Origin: Haladaptatus sp. DJG-WS-42
Lineage (GTDB): Archaea; Halobacteriota; Halobacteria; Halobacteriales; Halococcaceae
Reading direction: 5' to 3'
Length of the DNA: 64,000 nucleotides
Assembly: GCF_037198285.1 (NCBI RefSeq)
Contig: NZ_CP147243.1
Span: 2,224,422-2,288,421, forward strand
The notes under the pieces are model-generated. The model was not told where the DNA came from and did not search any database. It was given only the letters and a program-made list of their open reading frames with translations. The number at the start of each line of letters is the position of its first letter. Position 1 is the stretch's first letter. Below, piece after piece: positions 43,093 through 52,719 of this stretch. The translations under genes and the position numbers were made by a program.

Positions 43093-44852
43093 GCGGTTGC
43101 CTCCACAGACTCTTCGAGAGCCTGTTTAATTTTTGCTGCCAGCTCGTCTGCCTTGAAGCGGACACCGTTGTACTTGTTCAGGCGCTTTACGCGGCGGAGC
43201 GCGTCGTGTTCGATGAGGTCTGCGAACTGTCCGGTCGCGTTACACTCGACCACGATAACGTCGTCTGCGGCGGCGATTTCCTCGGTGAGGTCTGGCCGTG
43301 GGAAGATGTACGGTACGGAGAGGAAGCGCACGGACACGTTTTCGTCGTCTAAGAATTCGAGCGCTTCGCGGATTGCACCTTCGTTCGACCCCCACGAAAT
43401 GACGAGGTTGCCGGAGTCTGCGTCGCCGAACTCGCGTGGCGACCAGTCTTCGTTTTCGATTGCCGTCTGGACTTTGCGGTTGCGCTTGTCGACCTGTTCG
43501 ACGCGCATATCCGTGTCCTCGGTACGGCGACCGAGTTCGTCGTGTTCGAGACCAGTGGACATGTGGGCACCACCTTTCGTGCCGGGGAACGCGCGCGGCG
43601 AGACGCCGTCTTCGGTGAGCGCGTGTGGCTTGAACTGCTGTTTGTCGTTGACCCACTCGCCGAGGGACTCTTCGTCAACAACCTTGCCGCGGTCGATTTC
43701 GACCTTGTCCATGTCGAACTCTTCTGGCGGGAAGGTCTGTTCGCTCACCGCAAGCGCGAGGTCTGCGGCGAGGTAGACCGGCGTCTGGTACTTTTCTGCT
43801 AAGTTGAACGCTTCGACGGTCTTGTGGAAACACTCGGAGATACTCGTTGGCGTGAGGACGAAGCGTGGAATCTCTCCGTGGCCGCCGTAGAGCATCTGGT
43901 TCAGGTCGCCCTGTTCTTGCTTGGTTGGCATCCCGGTGGATGGCCCAGAGCGCATGACGTTCGTGATGACGAGCGGCGTCTCGCTCGTTGCGATGAGCCC
44001 GAACGTCTCGGTCATGAGGTCGATGCCCGGCCCAGAGGTTGCGGTCATCGAACGGGCACCGGCGCGCGCGGCACCGAGGGCCATGTTGATGGCGGACAGT
44101 TCGTCCTCTGCCTGGACGACTGCGCCACCGAACTGCTCTACGCGACCGGTCATGTATTCCATGACGTTGGTCGCGGGCGTGATTGGGTAGCCAGCGTAGA
44201 ATCGACAGCCAGCAGCGATTGCGCCCATGCCGATAGCCTCGTCACCGTTCAGCAGGACGTAGTCTGCGTCGGTGGTTTCGAGTTCGTAATCGAGGTCTAA
44301 GTCGTAGTTCTCGCGGACGTACGCTTGACCTGCGCGGGCGGCTTTCGAGTTGTTCTCGACGATGGAGCCACCCTTCGAGCCGAAGCGCTTTTCGAGCGAT
44401 TCATCGAGGTTCTCGATGGGGAAGTCAGAGACTTCACACGCCGCGCCGAGGGCGACGATGTTCTGCATGATGGCCCCACCGGCCTCTTCTGCGAGGCGGC
44501 GGAGCGGGACGTTCAGCCCGATCATGCCGTCTGGGGCTTCGAAGTCCTTCATCGTGGTTCGTTCACCGTCGTAGATGATGACCGAGCCCTCGTGGAGCTC
44601 TTCCATGTTCTCTTCGACCGTGCGTTGGGTCAGTGCAATCAGAATGTCGAGTCGGTCTACGACACTCTCGACGCGATCAACCGAGGTTCGAATCTTGTAT
44701 GCGGTGTAGCCACCACGAATACGAGATGCGAAGTCTTTGGATGTAAAGACGTGTCGGCCTGCGCGAGAGAGTGCCTGGGCGAAAATCTTCCCAGTGGAAT
44801 CGATTCCATCGCCGGCTTCACCGCCGATGGCCCAGTTCAGGTCCTCTGGCAT
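43089..44852 (-). CDS. korA: 2-oxoacid:ferredoxin oxidoreductase, fused gamma-alpha subunit
   Basis: A 587-residue subunit. Residues 1-190 are the gamma domain (WAIGGEAGDGIDSTGKIFAQAL, then FTSKDFASRIRGGYTAYKIR). The alpha part starts near 205 with LLNGDEAIGMGAIAAGCRFYAGYPITPATNVMEYM and holds QAEDELSAINMALGAARAGARSMTATSGPGIDLMTE. The MPTKQEQGDLNQML and the C-terminal domain VPYIFPRPDLTEEI complete it. At 587 residues it is Kor-like rather than the longer Por alpha. The start MPEDLNWAIGG at 44852 is the family start; the frame upstream overlaps the divergent flavin reductase. Confidence 0.92.
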   Translation of the reverse strand: MPEDLNWAIGGEAGDGIDSTGKIFAQALSRAGRHVFTSKDFASRIRGGYTAYKIRTSVDRVESVVDRLDILIALTQRTVEENMEELHEGSVIIYDGERTTMKDFEAPDGMIGLNVPLRRLAEEAGGAIMQNIVALGAACEVSDFPIENLDESLEKRFGSKGGSIVENNSKAARAGQAYVRENYDLDLDYELETTDADYVLLNGDEAIGMGAIAAGCRFYAGYPITPATNVMEYMTGRVEQFGGAVVQAEDELSAINMALGAARAGARSMTATSGPGIDLMTETFGLIATSETPLVITNVMRSGPSTGMPTKQEQGDLNQMLYGGHGEIPRFVLTPTSISECFHKTVEAFNLAEKYQTPVYLAADLALAVSEQTFPPEEFDMDKVEIDRGKVVDEESLGEWVNDKQQFKPHALTEDGVSPRAFPGTKGGAHMSTGLEHDELGRRTEDTDMRVEQVDKRNRKVQTAIENEDWSPREFGDADSGNLVISWGSNEGAIREALEFLDDENVSVRFLSVPYIFPRPDLTEEIAAADDVIVVECNATGQFADLIEHDALRRVKRLNKYNGVRFKADELAAKIKQALEESVEATA

Positions 44853-44951
44853 TGTCGGTGATGGGTTTGCTGTACCGGTGCAAAAGGCTTCTGAATCAGT
44901 CAGTAAACGAGGAACGAAAGTGCATTTGCCCATAACCCATATGTGTGGGGT

Positions 44952-45587
44952 ATGGAACCACGCGAAGTAACCGTCGCCGCGAATCGCCGCGTCGGCCCAG
45001 AGACGGTCGCACTGGACCTCGAAACGCCGGATGGCTTCAGCGCAGAACCCGGCCAGTTCGTCAAACTCAGCCTCGAAATCGAGGGCGAAACCGTCTCGCG
45101 CTTCTACACGCTCTCCTCGCCGAGCGTGACCGACACGTTCGAACTCACCGTCGGCATCGACCCCGACGGAGATGTCGCCCCGCACATCGAAACGCTCGAA
45201 GCCGGTGATACCGTCACCATTGCCGGGCCGTTCGGCAACGACTACTACGAAGGCGAGGCGCGCGCGGTCATCCTCGCAGGTGGCCCGGGCGTCGGGCCAG
45301 CAGTCGGTATCGCAGAGCGCGCGCTCGAGGACGGTGGCGAAGCGGGCATTGTCTACGTAGACGACGCGCCGGTTCACGAAGCCCGGCTCGCCGCGCTCGA
45401 AGAACAGGGTGCAGACGTGTTCATCCTCGACGCAGACGGGTCGATGACCGACGCCGTCGCGTCGGTGCTCACCGGCGACGAACAGGTGTTCATCTACGGC
45501 TTTGCTGATTTCTTAGACGCCGCAACCGACGCCCTGCAGGCGGCTGGCGCAGACCCAGAGACCGCGAAAGTCGAGAACTTCGGCTAA
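44952..45587 (+). CDS. FAD/NAD-binding oxidoreductase (ferredoxin-reductase fold)
   Basis: A 211-residue protein with an FNR-type domain pair. An FAD beta-barrel carries GQFVKLSLEIEGETVSRFYTLSSP (the RxYxxSS motif) and a TIAGPFG loop. The NAD domain has VILAGGPGVGPAVGIAERAL and ends IYGFADFLDAATDAL...ENFG. It lacks a C-terminal iron-sulfur ligand set, so it is not PyrK. It is divergent from korA across 99 bp, so co-regulation with that ferredoxin-linked enzyme is conceivable. The substrate is unknown. The ATG at 44952 follows GGGGT. Confidence 0.82.
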   Translation: MEPREVTVAANRRVGPETVALDLETPDGFSAEPGQFVKLSLEIEGETVSRFYTLSSPSVTDTFELTVGIDPDGDVAPHIETLEAGDTVTIAGPFGNDYYEGEARAVILAGGPGVGPAVGIAERALEDGGEAGIVYVDDAPVHEARLAALEEQGADVFILDADGSMTDAVASVLTGDEQVFIYGFADFLDAATDALQAAGADPETAKVENFG

Positions 45588-45626
45588 GCCAGTAGCGTTT
45601 TCCCGCGCGAACCTAACGGTGGGTTC

Positions 45627-45848
45627 GTGTCCCGCACTCCGTACGCCGAGCGAGAAGCCACGCGTCTCTACGAGCGCCTGTGCGGGGACTATGGCGACCT
45701 GCCCGACGTGTACGAAGAGACACTGGCAATCTCGGGCACGCGCTTTGACGGCTTCTGGGACTACGCAGACGACGGCTTCGTCTCGGCCGCTGGCGCGCGC
45801 GTCGTAGACGAAGCAGGTCGTCTGCTCATGCTGCGCGACCGAGCCGAG
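45627..45848 (+). pseudogene. 5' fragment of a Nudix-type hydrolase gene, truncated
   Basis: From a GTG start, about 73 codons read as the N-terminus of a haloarchaeal Nudix protein (YAEREATRLYERLCGDYG, FDGFWDYADDGFVSAAGARVVDEAGRLLMLRDR). At 45837-45848 the similarity ends, just before where the Nudix box should be, and the frame runs on as antisense of the opposing lysE-like gene to a stop at 46115. The catalytic box is thus missing. See the LysE fragment: both genes have lost their 3' ends at the same point. Confidence 0.75.
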
Positions 45849-46316
45849 AAAGACGCCCACGACGAGTGCTCCGGCTTCGACCGCAGAGCCGACGGCCACG
45901 CTGTAGCCCGTGACGATGGCGACAAAGGCGAGAATCGTCACCGGGTTCGCAAGCGTGAGCGCGAGCGTCGTGGTGTAGTCAGAAACGAGCCCGCGCCCGT
46001 TCGATTCCTCGGCCGATTCCGTCGCAGGGGCCTGCCGGAGCGTTTGAACACCAAGTACGAGGAGCAACAGCCCACCGACCAGCCGCAACGGCGACGCATA
46101 CGTAAGCAAGAGTGACGAAATCGCCGTCACGCCAAAGGCGACAATCGCGCCGTACACGGCGTCCGCGGTCGCCGCGCCGAGTCCCGAGACGACGCCCGAC
46201 CGCCAGCCATTCGAGAGCGTTCGCTGGATGCAGAGAATGCCAATTGGCCCAACCGGCGCGGCGATGGAGACGCCGAACAGCGCGCCGAGCACGAACGTCT
46301 CGAACGCCGCGGGCAT
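45840..46316 (-). pseudogene. LysE-family exporter gene lacking its 3' end
   Basis: An N-terminal 159 residues of a LysE/RhtB-type exporter are clear: FETFVLGALFGVSIAAPVGPIGILCIQRTLSNGWRSG (the PVGP...TL signature), then hydrophobic helices AATADAVYGAIVAFG, SPLRLVGGLLLLVLGV, and LALTLANPVTILAFVAIVTGYSVAVG. Homology stops at VVGVFLGS; the family normally continues about 45-55 residues with another two helices. The frame instead runs to a stop at 45513 by reading the Nudix fragment backwards, giving a 267-residue chimera. It begins 2 bp after the VOC gene, so it was the last gene of that unit. Confidence 0.75.
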
Positions 46317-46318
46317 TA

Positions 46319-46738
46319 TTAGGACTCGTCCGTCGGAATCGTCTCGTCGTAGGCGACGAACTCCACGGAGTGGCCATCCGGGTCCTCGAAGTAGAGCGAG
46401 CGCCACTGGACCCAGCCGTGAGTCGTCGTCCGTACGTCGAGGCCCGCGGCTTCCAGTCGTTCCTTCTCCGCGTCGAAGTCCGCGAGGTCGATGGCGAAGG
46501 CAACGTGGTCCATCGTTGTGCGCCGTTTGTCGAGACCGTCGTAGTCGTCTCCGCCGATGCGGTCGAACAGGACGAACACCTGCGTGTGCCCGCCGTAGGA
46601 CTCACCGAGGTCGAAAAAGGCGTACGTGTCGCCGCGCCGGAGCAGAGTTAAGCCAACCACGTCTTCGTAGAATTCGACCATCCCATCGAGCGATTCGGTG
46701 CGGAACGCGATTTCGCCGAGGGCTTTGACGGTGGGCAT
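46319..46738 (-). CDS. VOC-family (glyoxalase fold) protein
   Basis: A 139-residue vicinal-oxygen-chelate protein. Two beta-alpha-beta-beta-beta repeats are visible: LGEIAFRTESLDGMVEFYEDVVGLTLLRR and DHVAFAIDLADFDAEKERLEAAGLDV...LYFEDPDGHSVEFVAYD. Metal-site His and Glu candidates are His in DHVAF and Glu in VEFVAYD. It could be a lyase, dioxygenase or dehydrating enzyme; the substrate is not predictable. The start overlaps the mce stop by one base (TAATG), so translation is coupled to the methylmalonyl-CoA epimerase. Confidence 0.85.
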   Translation of the reverse strand: MPTVKALGEIAFRTESLDGMVEFYEDVVGLTLLRRGDTYAFFDLGESYGGHTQVFVLFDRIGGDDYDGLDKRRTTMDHVAFAIDLADFDAEKERLEAAGLDVRTTTHGWVQWRSLYFEDPDGHSVEFVAYDETIPTDES

Positions 46739-47121
46739 TAGTGTTGGACGAATTCGATGAGGATGCCGCCGGTCGATTTGGGGTGGAGAAAGGCCACGTC
46801 GTGGCCCCACGCGCCGGGGCGCGGTTCGTCGTCGATGAGCGTTACGCCGTGGTCACGGGCGTTGTCAAGGGCGGCGTCGATGTCGTCGGTTGCGAGCGCG
46901 AGGTGGTGGATGCCCGGCCCGTTCTTTTCGAGATACCGCGACACCGTTCCCTCCTCGATTGGCTCTAACAACTCGAAGTAGCCGTCGCCGCAGTCTAAGA
47001 AGACGACGCGCAGGTCGCCAAACTCCTCTTCGTGGACGGCGGGCATCGAGAACAAGTCGCCGTACAGGTCGATGAGCGCGTCTGCGTCGTCAGTGGCAAT
47101 CCCAGCGTGGTCGAAGTGCAT
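46738..47121 (-). CDS. mce: Methylmalonyl-CoA epimerase
   Basis: A 127-residue VOC-fold epimerase that interconverts (S)- and (R)-methylmalonyl-CoA. MHFDHAGIATDDADALIDLYGDLF, EPIEEGTVSRYLEKNGPGIHHLALATDDIDAAL and FLHPKSTGGILIEFVQH are diagnostic, with metal His in FDHAG and IHHLAL and Glu in LIEF. It follows the mutase gene by 47 bp on the same strand, forming a propionyl-CoA-to-succinyl-CoA module. Confidence 0.95.
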   Translation of the reverse strand: MHFDHAGIATDDADALIDLYGDLFSMPAVHEEEFGDLRVVFLDCGDGYFELLEPIEEGTVSRYLEKNGPGIHHLALATDDIDAALDNARDHGVTLIDDEPRPGAWGHDVAFLHPKSTGGILIEFVQH

Positions 47122-47168
47122 GGCTGAAGTAGGGTGTGAACGGGTGATAAAATCGAGGGAGTGCGAAC

Positions 47169-48851
47169 TTACAGCGCCGCGCCGGGCCGGTACTCACCAA
47201 ACACGTCGCGCAGGGTGTTCGAGACTTCGCCCGTCGTCGCGTACACCTTCACCGCGTCGATGATGTACGGCATGAGATTCTCGTTCCCTTCTGCGGCCTC
47301 AGTGAGTGCGGAGAGCGCGGCTTCGACCGCTTCCTCGTCTCGGTCTGCTTTGACGTCCGTTAACCGAGAAATCTGCCGGCGTTCGTCTTCTTCCGTGACC
47401 TCTTGGACGTCCGGCTGTGGGTCTTCGTCGACGCGATACTTGTTCACGCCGACGATGATGCGCTCCTCGTTTTCGATTTCCTTCTGGCGGTCGAAGGCAA
47501 CGTCCTGAATTTGGCGCTGGACCCACTGGTCTTCGATTGCTTCGCGCATGCCGCCGCGCTCGTCTACGTCTTCGATGAGCGCCATCGCCTCTTCCTCTAA
47601 GGTGTCGGTCAGACTTTCGACGTAGTAGGAGCCGGCGAGCGGGTCGATGGTGTCGGCTGCGCCCGACTCGTGGGCGAGAATTTGCTGGGTGCGGAGCGCG
47701 GTCTGCACCGACTGCTCGGTCGGCAGCGAGATGGCTTCGTCCTTCCCGTTGGTGTGGAGACTCTGCGTGCCCCCAAGGACGGCCGCGAGCGCCTGATACG
47801 CCACGCGCACGACGTTGTTTTCCACTTGCTGGGCGGTCAAGGTGGAGCCACCGGTCTGGGTGTGGAACTTGAGTTGTTTTGACTTCGGATTCTGCGCGTC
47901 GAAGCGCTCTTCCATGATGCGCGCCCAGAGGCGGCGGGCGGCCCGGAACTTTGCGACTTCCTCGAAGATGTTGTTGTGGGCGTTGAAGAAGAACGAAAGC
48001 TGTGGCGCGAAGTCGTCCACGTCGAGGCCTGCCTCGAGGGCGGCTTTCACGTATTCGATACCGTCGCCGAGCGTGAAGGCGAGTTCTTGGGCAGCCGTCG
48101 AACCCGCCTCGCGGATGTGGTAGCCCGAGATGGAGATGGTGTTGAACTTCGGCACTTCCTCTGCACAAAATTCGAAGATGTCCGTGATGATGCGCATCGA
48201 CGGCTCTGGCGGGAAGATGTAGGTGTTGCGCGCGACGTACTCTTTGAGGATGTCGTTTTGAATCGTCCCGCGCAACTGCTCGCGGTCGACGCCCTGATTG
48301 TCGCCAACGGCGATGTACATGGCGAGCAGGATGGAGGCGGGCGCGTTGATGGTCATACTCGTCGAGACTTCGTCGAGCGGAATCCCGTCGAACACCGTCT
48401 CCATGTCCGCGAGCGAGTCGATGGCGACGCCGGATTTCCCGACTTCGCCCTGCGCCATCGTCGCGTCCGAGTCGTAGCCCATCTGCGTCGGCAAGTCGAA
48501 GGCCATCGAGAGCCCGGACGACCCGCTGTCGAGGAGGTAGTTGAACCGTTCGTTGGTCGCTTCTGCGGTGGAGAACCCGGCGTACTGGCGCATCGTCCAG
48601 AGCCGCCCGCGGTACATGGTCGAGTAGACGCCACGCGTGTAGGGCTCCTGTGCTGGGAAGCCAATATCTTCCTCGAAGTCGAGGTCTGCGACGTCGGCAG
48701 GCGTGTAAAGACGCTCGACGGTCTGTCCGCCCGTGTCGGTGGTGAACTCGTCTTCGCGTTCGCCGAATCGTTCGACGGTCGGAGAGACTTGCTCTTCCTC
48801 CCACGTCTCTTTTTCCTCCCGAATCTGCGCAAGCTCGTCGGGGTCAAACAT
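47169..48851 (-). CDS. mcmA: Methylmalonyl-CoA mutase, catalytic (large) subunit
   Basis: A 560-residue subunit of the adenosylcobalamin enzyme that makes succinyl-CoA. Motifs include [28 protein letters not shown], the substrate-barrel [38 protein letters not shown] and [38 protein letters not shown] is the family signature. The cobalamin-binding domain (DxHxxG) is absent, so the B12 subunit is separate and not in this window. The start [10 protein letters not shown] follows homologues. The neighbour mce supports the assignment. Confidence 0.95.
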   Translation of the reverse strand: MFDPDELAQIREEKETWEEEQVSPTVERFGEREDEFTTDTGGQTVERLYTPADVADLDFEEDIGFPAQEPYTRGVYSTMYRGRLWTMRQYAGFSTAEATNERFNYLLDSGSSGLSMAFDLPTQMGYDSDATMAQGEVGKSGVAIDSLADMETVFDGIPLDEVSTSMTINAPASILLAMYIAVGDNQGVDREQLRGTIQNDILKEYVARNTYIFPPEPSMRIITDIFEFCAEEVPKFNTISISGYHIREAGSTAAQELAFTLGDGIEYVKAALEAGLDVDDFAPQLSFFFNAHNNIFEEVAKFRAARRLWARIMEERFDAQNPKSKQLKFHTQTGGSTLTAQQVENNVVRVAYQALAAVLGGTQSLHTNGKDEAISLPTEQSVQTALRTQQILAHESGAADTIDPLAGSYYVESLTDTLEEEAMALIEDVDERGGMREAIEDQWVQRQIQDVAFDRQKEIENEERIIVGVNKYRVDEDPQPDVQEVTEEDERRQISRLTDVKADRDEEAVEAALSALTEAAEGNENLMPYIIDAVKVYATTGEVSNTLRDVFGEYRPGAAL

Positions 48852-48986
48852 TACTCGAAGCGAGGTGACCCGCCGCCTTAAGGTTTGACAGACTATCCCA
48901 ACCTTGCCGAGAGCCTGCGGCTCGCGTTCGTGAGTGTGGTTAAAAAGTACCCGAAAATTCGGGTAGTCAGCAGTCGAAAGTCGAGA

Positions 48987-50447
48987 TTATGCCGCTGGGA
49001 GGCCGAGCATCACGGTCATCGTGATGGCCATGATGATGAAGCCGCCAACCATTGCGACCGTGGAGTAACCGATGATGTCACGGGCACGCAGGTTTGCGAG
49101 TGCCAGCAGTGGGAGCGCCCAGAACGGCTGCACCATGTTGGTGAGCTGGTCGCCCATCATCTCGATGAGGATTGCCGTTTCGAGTGGCATTCCAAGTTGT
49201 GCGGTGGTGTCGAGCAGGATCGGACCCTGTGCGACCCATTGACCACCGCCGGATGGCACGAAGATGTTAACAATACCGGCGCTGATGAGGCCGATAACTG
49301 GCCACGTCGTTGGCGTCGCGATGGACGCGAAGAAGTTCGCGATGGTCGCGGTCAGCGCGGTGCCGGTGAGCAGCCCAGAGATACCCGCGTAGAACGGGAA
49401 CTGGAAGATGATGCCACCGACGTTCTCGACGGATTCGTCCATCTGCTGGACGATGCGCTTTGGAGTGACCCAGAGAATCATCGCCAGGAAGATGAACATC
49501 GCGTTGATGCTGTTCAGCGTCAGGCTGGAAATGCCCTGTCCGTTGATGATCCACGCATTGATGACGTAGTAGAGTGGGAACAGCGCGATGACGAGTCCGA
49601 TTATCTTCGAATTGTTCAGCTTGTCTGCGAACGTCGTCCCAGCCAGGCCGGGCGCGACGCCGGTCTTCGATTCTTCTGCCACGCCGCCGTCGGTGGAGGC
49701 CTTGTCACCGGCCATCTGCCGGTAGACCTTGTCAGGCAGGGTTTTGATTTCGTCATCGTCCTTGGGGTGGAGTGCACCCATCAGTGGTGGGATGACGACG
49801 AGCATGAGGCCAACCGTCACGAGGTTCACTGGGTGGCCGATGGTCTTCCCAAGCGAGAAGCCATTCTCCATGACGTTCTCGTTCGGGAACTGCGCGAGTG
49901 CCGCCTCGAACGTTGGCGGGATGAGCGCTGGGTCGGCCATGATGAGACCACTCGACGTGGTCAGCCCGGAGTGCCAAATCATGAGCGCGGTGTACCCTGC
50001 TGCGGCGAGCAGCGGGTAGTGAAGGTTCATGCCTTTTTCTCTGCCCTGATATGCGACTTGCTTCGCCATCACGGCACCGACGATGAGGCCAAGACCCCAC
50101 GAGATGAGGCCGGCGATCATGCCGACGAACGAAACGAATGCCACAGCCGTGAACGGGCTGGATGGCAGTTTCGCAATGCGTGCGAGGAAGCGAGTTACTG
50201 CAGGTGACTTTGCGATTGCGTCTCCCATCATCAGTGTGACGGCGAACGCTGCCATGAAACCAAGGAGCGTCCAGACGCCACCAGTCCACGCGGTCATTGC
50301 CTCTGTTGGGGACGACCCAACGGCAATTGCACCACCGAATGCGATGACTGTCAATAGGATTACAAGAACGTACGGGTTTGGAACGTATCTTAGCGATAGC
50401 TCAGCGAAAATGCCACCAAGACGACGTATTGGATCTGTGATTGCCAT
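48987..50447 (-). CDS. atoE: Short-chain fatty acid transporter family (AtoE-like)
   Basis: A 486-residue membrane protein with about 12 transmembrane helices. It opens IRRLGGIFAELSLRYVPNPYVLVILLTVIAFGG, and has MIWHSGLTTSSGLIMAD, SGGGQWVAQGPI and EMMGDQLTNMVQPFWALPLL, all hallmarks of the AtoE/TIGR00366 short-chain fatty acid transporter family. Uptake of butyrate/acetoacetate-type acids is the family role; the exact substrate is unknown. Context (mutase, acyl-CoA ligase, hydratase, thiolase) fits. A 262 bp A/T-rich region precedes it. Confidence 0.88.
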   Translation of the reverse strand: MAITDPIRRLGGIFAELSLRYVPNPYVLVILLTVIAFGGAIAVGSSPTEAMTAWTGGVWTLLGFMAAFAVTLMMGDAIAKSPAVTRFLARIAKLPSSPFTAVAFVSFVGMIAGLISWGLGLIVGAVMAKQVAYQGREKGMNLHYPLLAAAGYTALMIWHSGLTTSSGLIMADPALIPPTFEAALAQFPNENVMENGFSLGKTIGHPVNLVTVGLMLVVIPPLMGALHPKDDDEIKTLPDKVYRQMAGDKASTDGGVAEESKTGVAPGLAGTTFADKLNNSKIIGLVIALFPLYYVINAWIINGQGISSLTLNSINAMFIFLAMILWVTPKRIVQQMDESVENVGGIIFQFPFYAGISGLLTGTALTATIANFFASIATPTTWPVIGLISAGIVNIFVPSGGGQWVAQGPILLDTTAQLGMPLETAILIEMMGDQLTNMVQPFWALPLLALANLRARDIIGYSTVAMVGGFIIMAITMTVMLGLPAA

Positions 50448-50709
50448 TACCTTACTGCACCGTGTTCATCCATTGAAGAAGTGCTATATAATGGTTTGGC
50501 ACACGTTGTCACCAATCATGTTGTTAATTAATTAGAATTTATTGTCGTAAGAAAGATAATTTTGCGACAACTGTCTGGATTTATCATGCACCATTCCCCG
50601 TCACGTCAACCCATCATTTCACGGAATAGAATGGTCAGTTCAGTGTTTTTGCCACATCCCGTGTCGTGTGACTGTTCCCGACTATCACGAATTTCTTATA
50701 TGTAATAAA
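50448..50709. other. A/T-rich intergenic region
   Basis: The gap between atoE and the MDR gene is unusually A/T-rich for this genome, with TTAATTAATTAG near 50524-50535 and a 6-bp inverted repeat (TTGTCG 50542-50547 with CGACAA 50565-50570). The atoE promoter must lie here. I see no gene. Confidence 0.5.
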
Positions 50710-51693
50710 TCAGTTAGTTGTATTTATCACAATTTTTCCTAACACTCCCGGTGACGCGGCGTGTTTCATCGCAGCCGACGCTTCAGAAAGTGGGTAGGTT
50801 GCTTCGATAGTTGGGCTAATTTCTCCAGTTCCGAGCAACGGCGAAACGGCGTCAAGTACCTGTCGTTGGTCGTCCATTGACGCCATAATTGACATGAAAC
50901 GGACGTCGGCGTCGTCAAACATTGCTGCAAGTGACACGGACGGTGAGAGTGTCACGGGGGCACCCTGTCCGATGACGACGATGCGACCGCCGCGACCAAT
51001 CGCGGCGAGGTCGGTTTCGAGGTGTTTGTCGGCGTGGGCGTCGAGTACCACGTCTGCGGGCCGTCCGCCGAGTGCCTCGTGGACGGCGTCGGCTAGCTCG
51101 TCCTCGCGATAGTCGAGCACTGCGTCCGCACCCAGCCCGGAGACGAACTCGGTTGCTTCCTCACCCCGGGCTGTTCCAACCACCTGCGCGCCCGCACAAG
51201 CAGCAATCTGGACGGCGACGTGACCGACGCCACCGCTCGCCCCGTGAACTAAGCACGTCTCCCCGACGCGGAGGTCACCGCGCGTCACGAGCGCGCGCCA
51301 CGCCGTCGTACAGACGAGCGCGGCGGCCGCACCCGTCTCGAACGACACGTCGTCAGGGAGCACGGCAAGTCGGTCTGCCGGAACCGCCGCGTACTCCGCG
51401 TACGTCCCGTCGTCCTGCCACCCGAAGCCAGTTCCATACACGCGGTCGCCCGGTTCGAGGCGGGTGACGCCCGCACCGACTTCGTCTACAACTCCAGCGA
51501 GGTCAACGCCGCAAACATGGGGGAGGCCCGCCGTTGGCTTGAGCAGCCCCTCACGGAGTTTGGCGTCGATGGGATTGACGCTCGCCGCCTCGATTGCGAC
51601 GCGAACCTCTCCCGCCGCGGGCTCAGGCAGGGGAACCTCGTCGAGCGAGAGCACTGACTCGTCACCGTAGTCGTGGTATCGAATAGCACGCAT
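50710..51693 (-). CDS. Quinone-oxidoreductase-type MDR protein
   Basis: A 327-residue medium-chain dehydrogenase/reductase. It starts MRAIRYHDYGDESVLSLDEVPLPEP and contains EAASVNPIDAKLREG, GVDLAGVVDEVGAGV, then the NADP fold LVHGASGGVGHVAVQIAACAGAQVVGTAR. There is no structural-zinc Cys cluster, so it is a QOR-like, zinc-free member. The start at 51693 (MRAIRYHDYG) is used instead of a frame 7 codons longer. It is 33 bp downstream of the asparaginase on the same strand. The substrate is unknown. Confidence 0.88.
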   Translation of the reverse strand: MRAIRYHDYGDESVLSLDEVPLPEPAAGEVRVAIEAASVNPIDAKLREGLLKPTAGLPHVCGVDLAGVVDEVGAGVTRLEPGDRVYGTGFGWQDDGTYAEYAAVPADRLAVLPDDVSFETGAAAALVCTTAWRALVTRGDLRVGETCLVHGASGGVGHVAVQIAACAGAQVVGTARGEEATEFVSGLGADAVLDYREDELADAVHEALGGRPADVVLDAHADKHLETDLAAIGRGGRIVVIGQGAPVTLSPSVSLAAMFDDADVRFMSIMASMDDQRQVLDAVSPLLGTGEISPTIEATYPLSEASAAMKHAASPGVLGKIVINTTN

Positions 51694-51726
51694 ACTGGAT
51701 GCTATGGAGAGCACCCGGAAAACGCT

Positions 51727-52719
51727 TCAGATGCCGGACATCGACGCGGCTTCGACGTACTCGCGCACCGCTGCTCGGTCGTCGGTCGCAGAGAGCGCAA
51801 GCGCGAGCGTGAGTCGAGCTTTGTGTGTCGGGAGGTCGCCCCCAAGTATCGCGCCGTGTTCTTCGAGCGTGCGCGCGCCGCCGCCTTTGCCGTAGATGCC
51901 GTTGACCGCGCCGCCGTGGCATCGTGAGGTGACGACCACGGGTACACCATCTGCAATCGCGTCTGCGACTGCCGATTCGAGCGCGGGGGTGGTGTTCCCG
52001 AGCCCGGTTCCTTCGAGTACGAGACCGTCTACGCCAGCTTCGAGTGCGCGTGCTATCTGTCGCCCGTCAACGCCCGCGCCGCTTTTCACCATCTCGACGC
52101 TTGCGGTAACCTCACTCACTGGAATCGACACCGTCTCGCTTCCCGGCTGGCGGAAAAAGCGCACATCTCCGCGGAGGAAGCTTGCGACCGGCCCTGCATC
52201 CGGGGCGTAAAACGTGCCGAGATTGCTCGTATGCCCTTTCGTCACGGTGCGCGCTGAGTAGAGGCTGTCCGCAAATGCGATGTACGCGCCGCCTGCCTCT
52301 CGAACGCGCTCGTTGCTCGCCGCGCGAACCGCGGTGAGTAGGTTCGCCGGCCCGTCTGCGCCCGGTTCGTCCGGCCGACGCTGTGCGCCCGTGAACACGA
52401 CCGGAATCGTATCGCCAGCGACCACGTCGACGAAGTACGCAGACTCCTCCATCGTGTCCGTGCCGTGGGTGACGACGACGCCGTCGGTGCCGTCTGCGGC
52501 GAGTTCGCGAACGCGCGCCGCGATGGCGGTCAGTGTCTCGAAGTTCATGGCGAAGCTCGAAATCTGGGCCACCTCATCGACGCTGATGTCGGCGTAGTCA
52601 GTGAGTTCGGGGACGGCATCGACCAGTTCGCCGCCTTCTTTTGTGGGCGTCGCGCCCGCGGACGTGCCGGTGCTCGCAATCGTGCCGCCCGTCGAAAGGA
52701 CGGTGATGTGTGGTGTCAT
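51727..52719 (-). CDS. ansA: L-asparaginase, type I/II family
   Basis: A 330-residue asparaginase converting asparagine to aspartate and ammonia. Both catalytic threonine regions are present: ITVLSTGGTIASTGTSAGATPT at the N-terminus (Thr in TGGTIAS) and VVTHGTDTMEESAYFVD, with Asp and Lys in DTM and VTKGHTSNLG. The C-terminal GTGLGNTTP motif is present. No signal peptide, hence cytoplasmic. Start overlaps the stop of the M20 hydrolase by 4 bp, so the two are co-translated. Both could take part in releasing amino acids from amides. Confidence 0.93.
   Translation of the reverse strand: MTPHITVLSTGGTIASTGTSAGATPTKEGGELVDAVPELTDYADISVDEVAQISSFAMNFETLTAIAARVRELAADGTDGVVVTHGTDTMEESAYFVDVVAGDTIPVVFTGAQRRPDEPGADGPANLLTAVRAASNERVREAGGAYIAFADSLYSARTVTKGHTSNLGTFYAPDAGPVASFLRGDVRFFRQPGSETVSIPVSEVTASVEMVKSGAGVDGRQIARALEAGVDGLVLEGTGLGNTTPALESAVADAIADGVPVVVTSRCHGGAVNGIYGKGGGARTLEEHGAILGGDLPTHKARLTLALALSATDDRAAVREYVEAASMSGI

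Noticed and set aside
42283-43776. Nearly 500-codon + strand frame opposite korB/korA
   Set aside because: Antisense to the Kor genes; composition is His/Val/Arg-rich without any fold signature.
48905-48920. Short inverted repeat GAGCC-TGC-GGCTC downstream of atoE and upstream of the mutase start
   Set aside because: Only 5 bp of stem, no T-run and no sequence match to the 9.2 kb hairpin family.
48885-50207. 440-codon + strand frame opposite atoE
   Set aside because: Highly charged His/Arg/Asp-rich translation, antisense to a clear 12-helix transporter.
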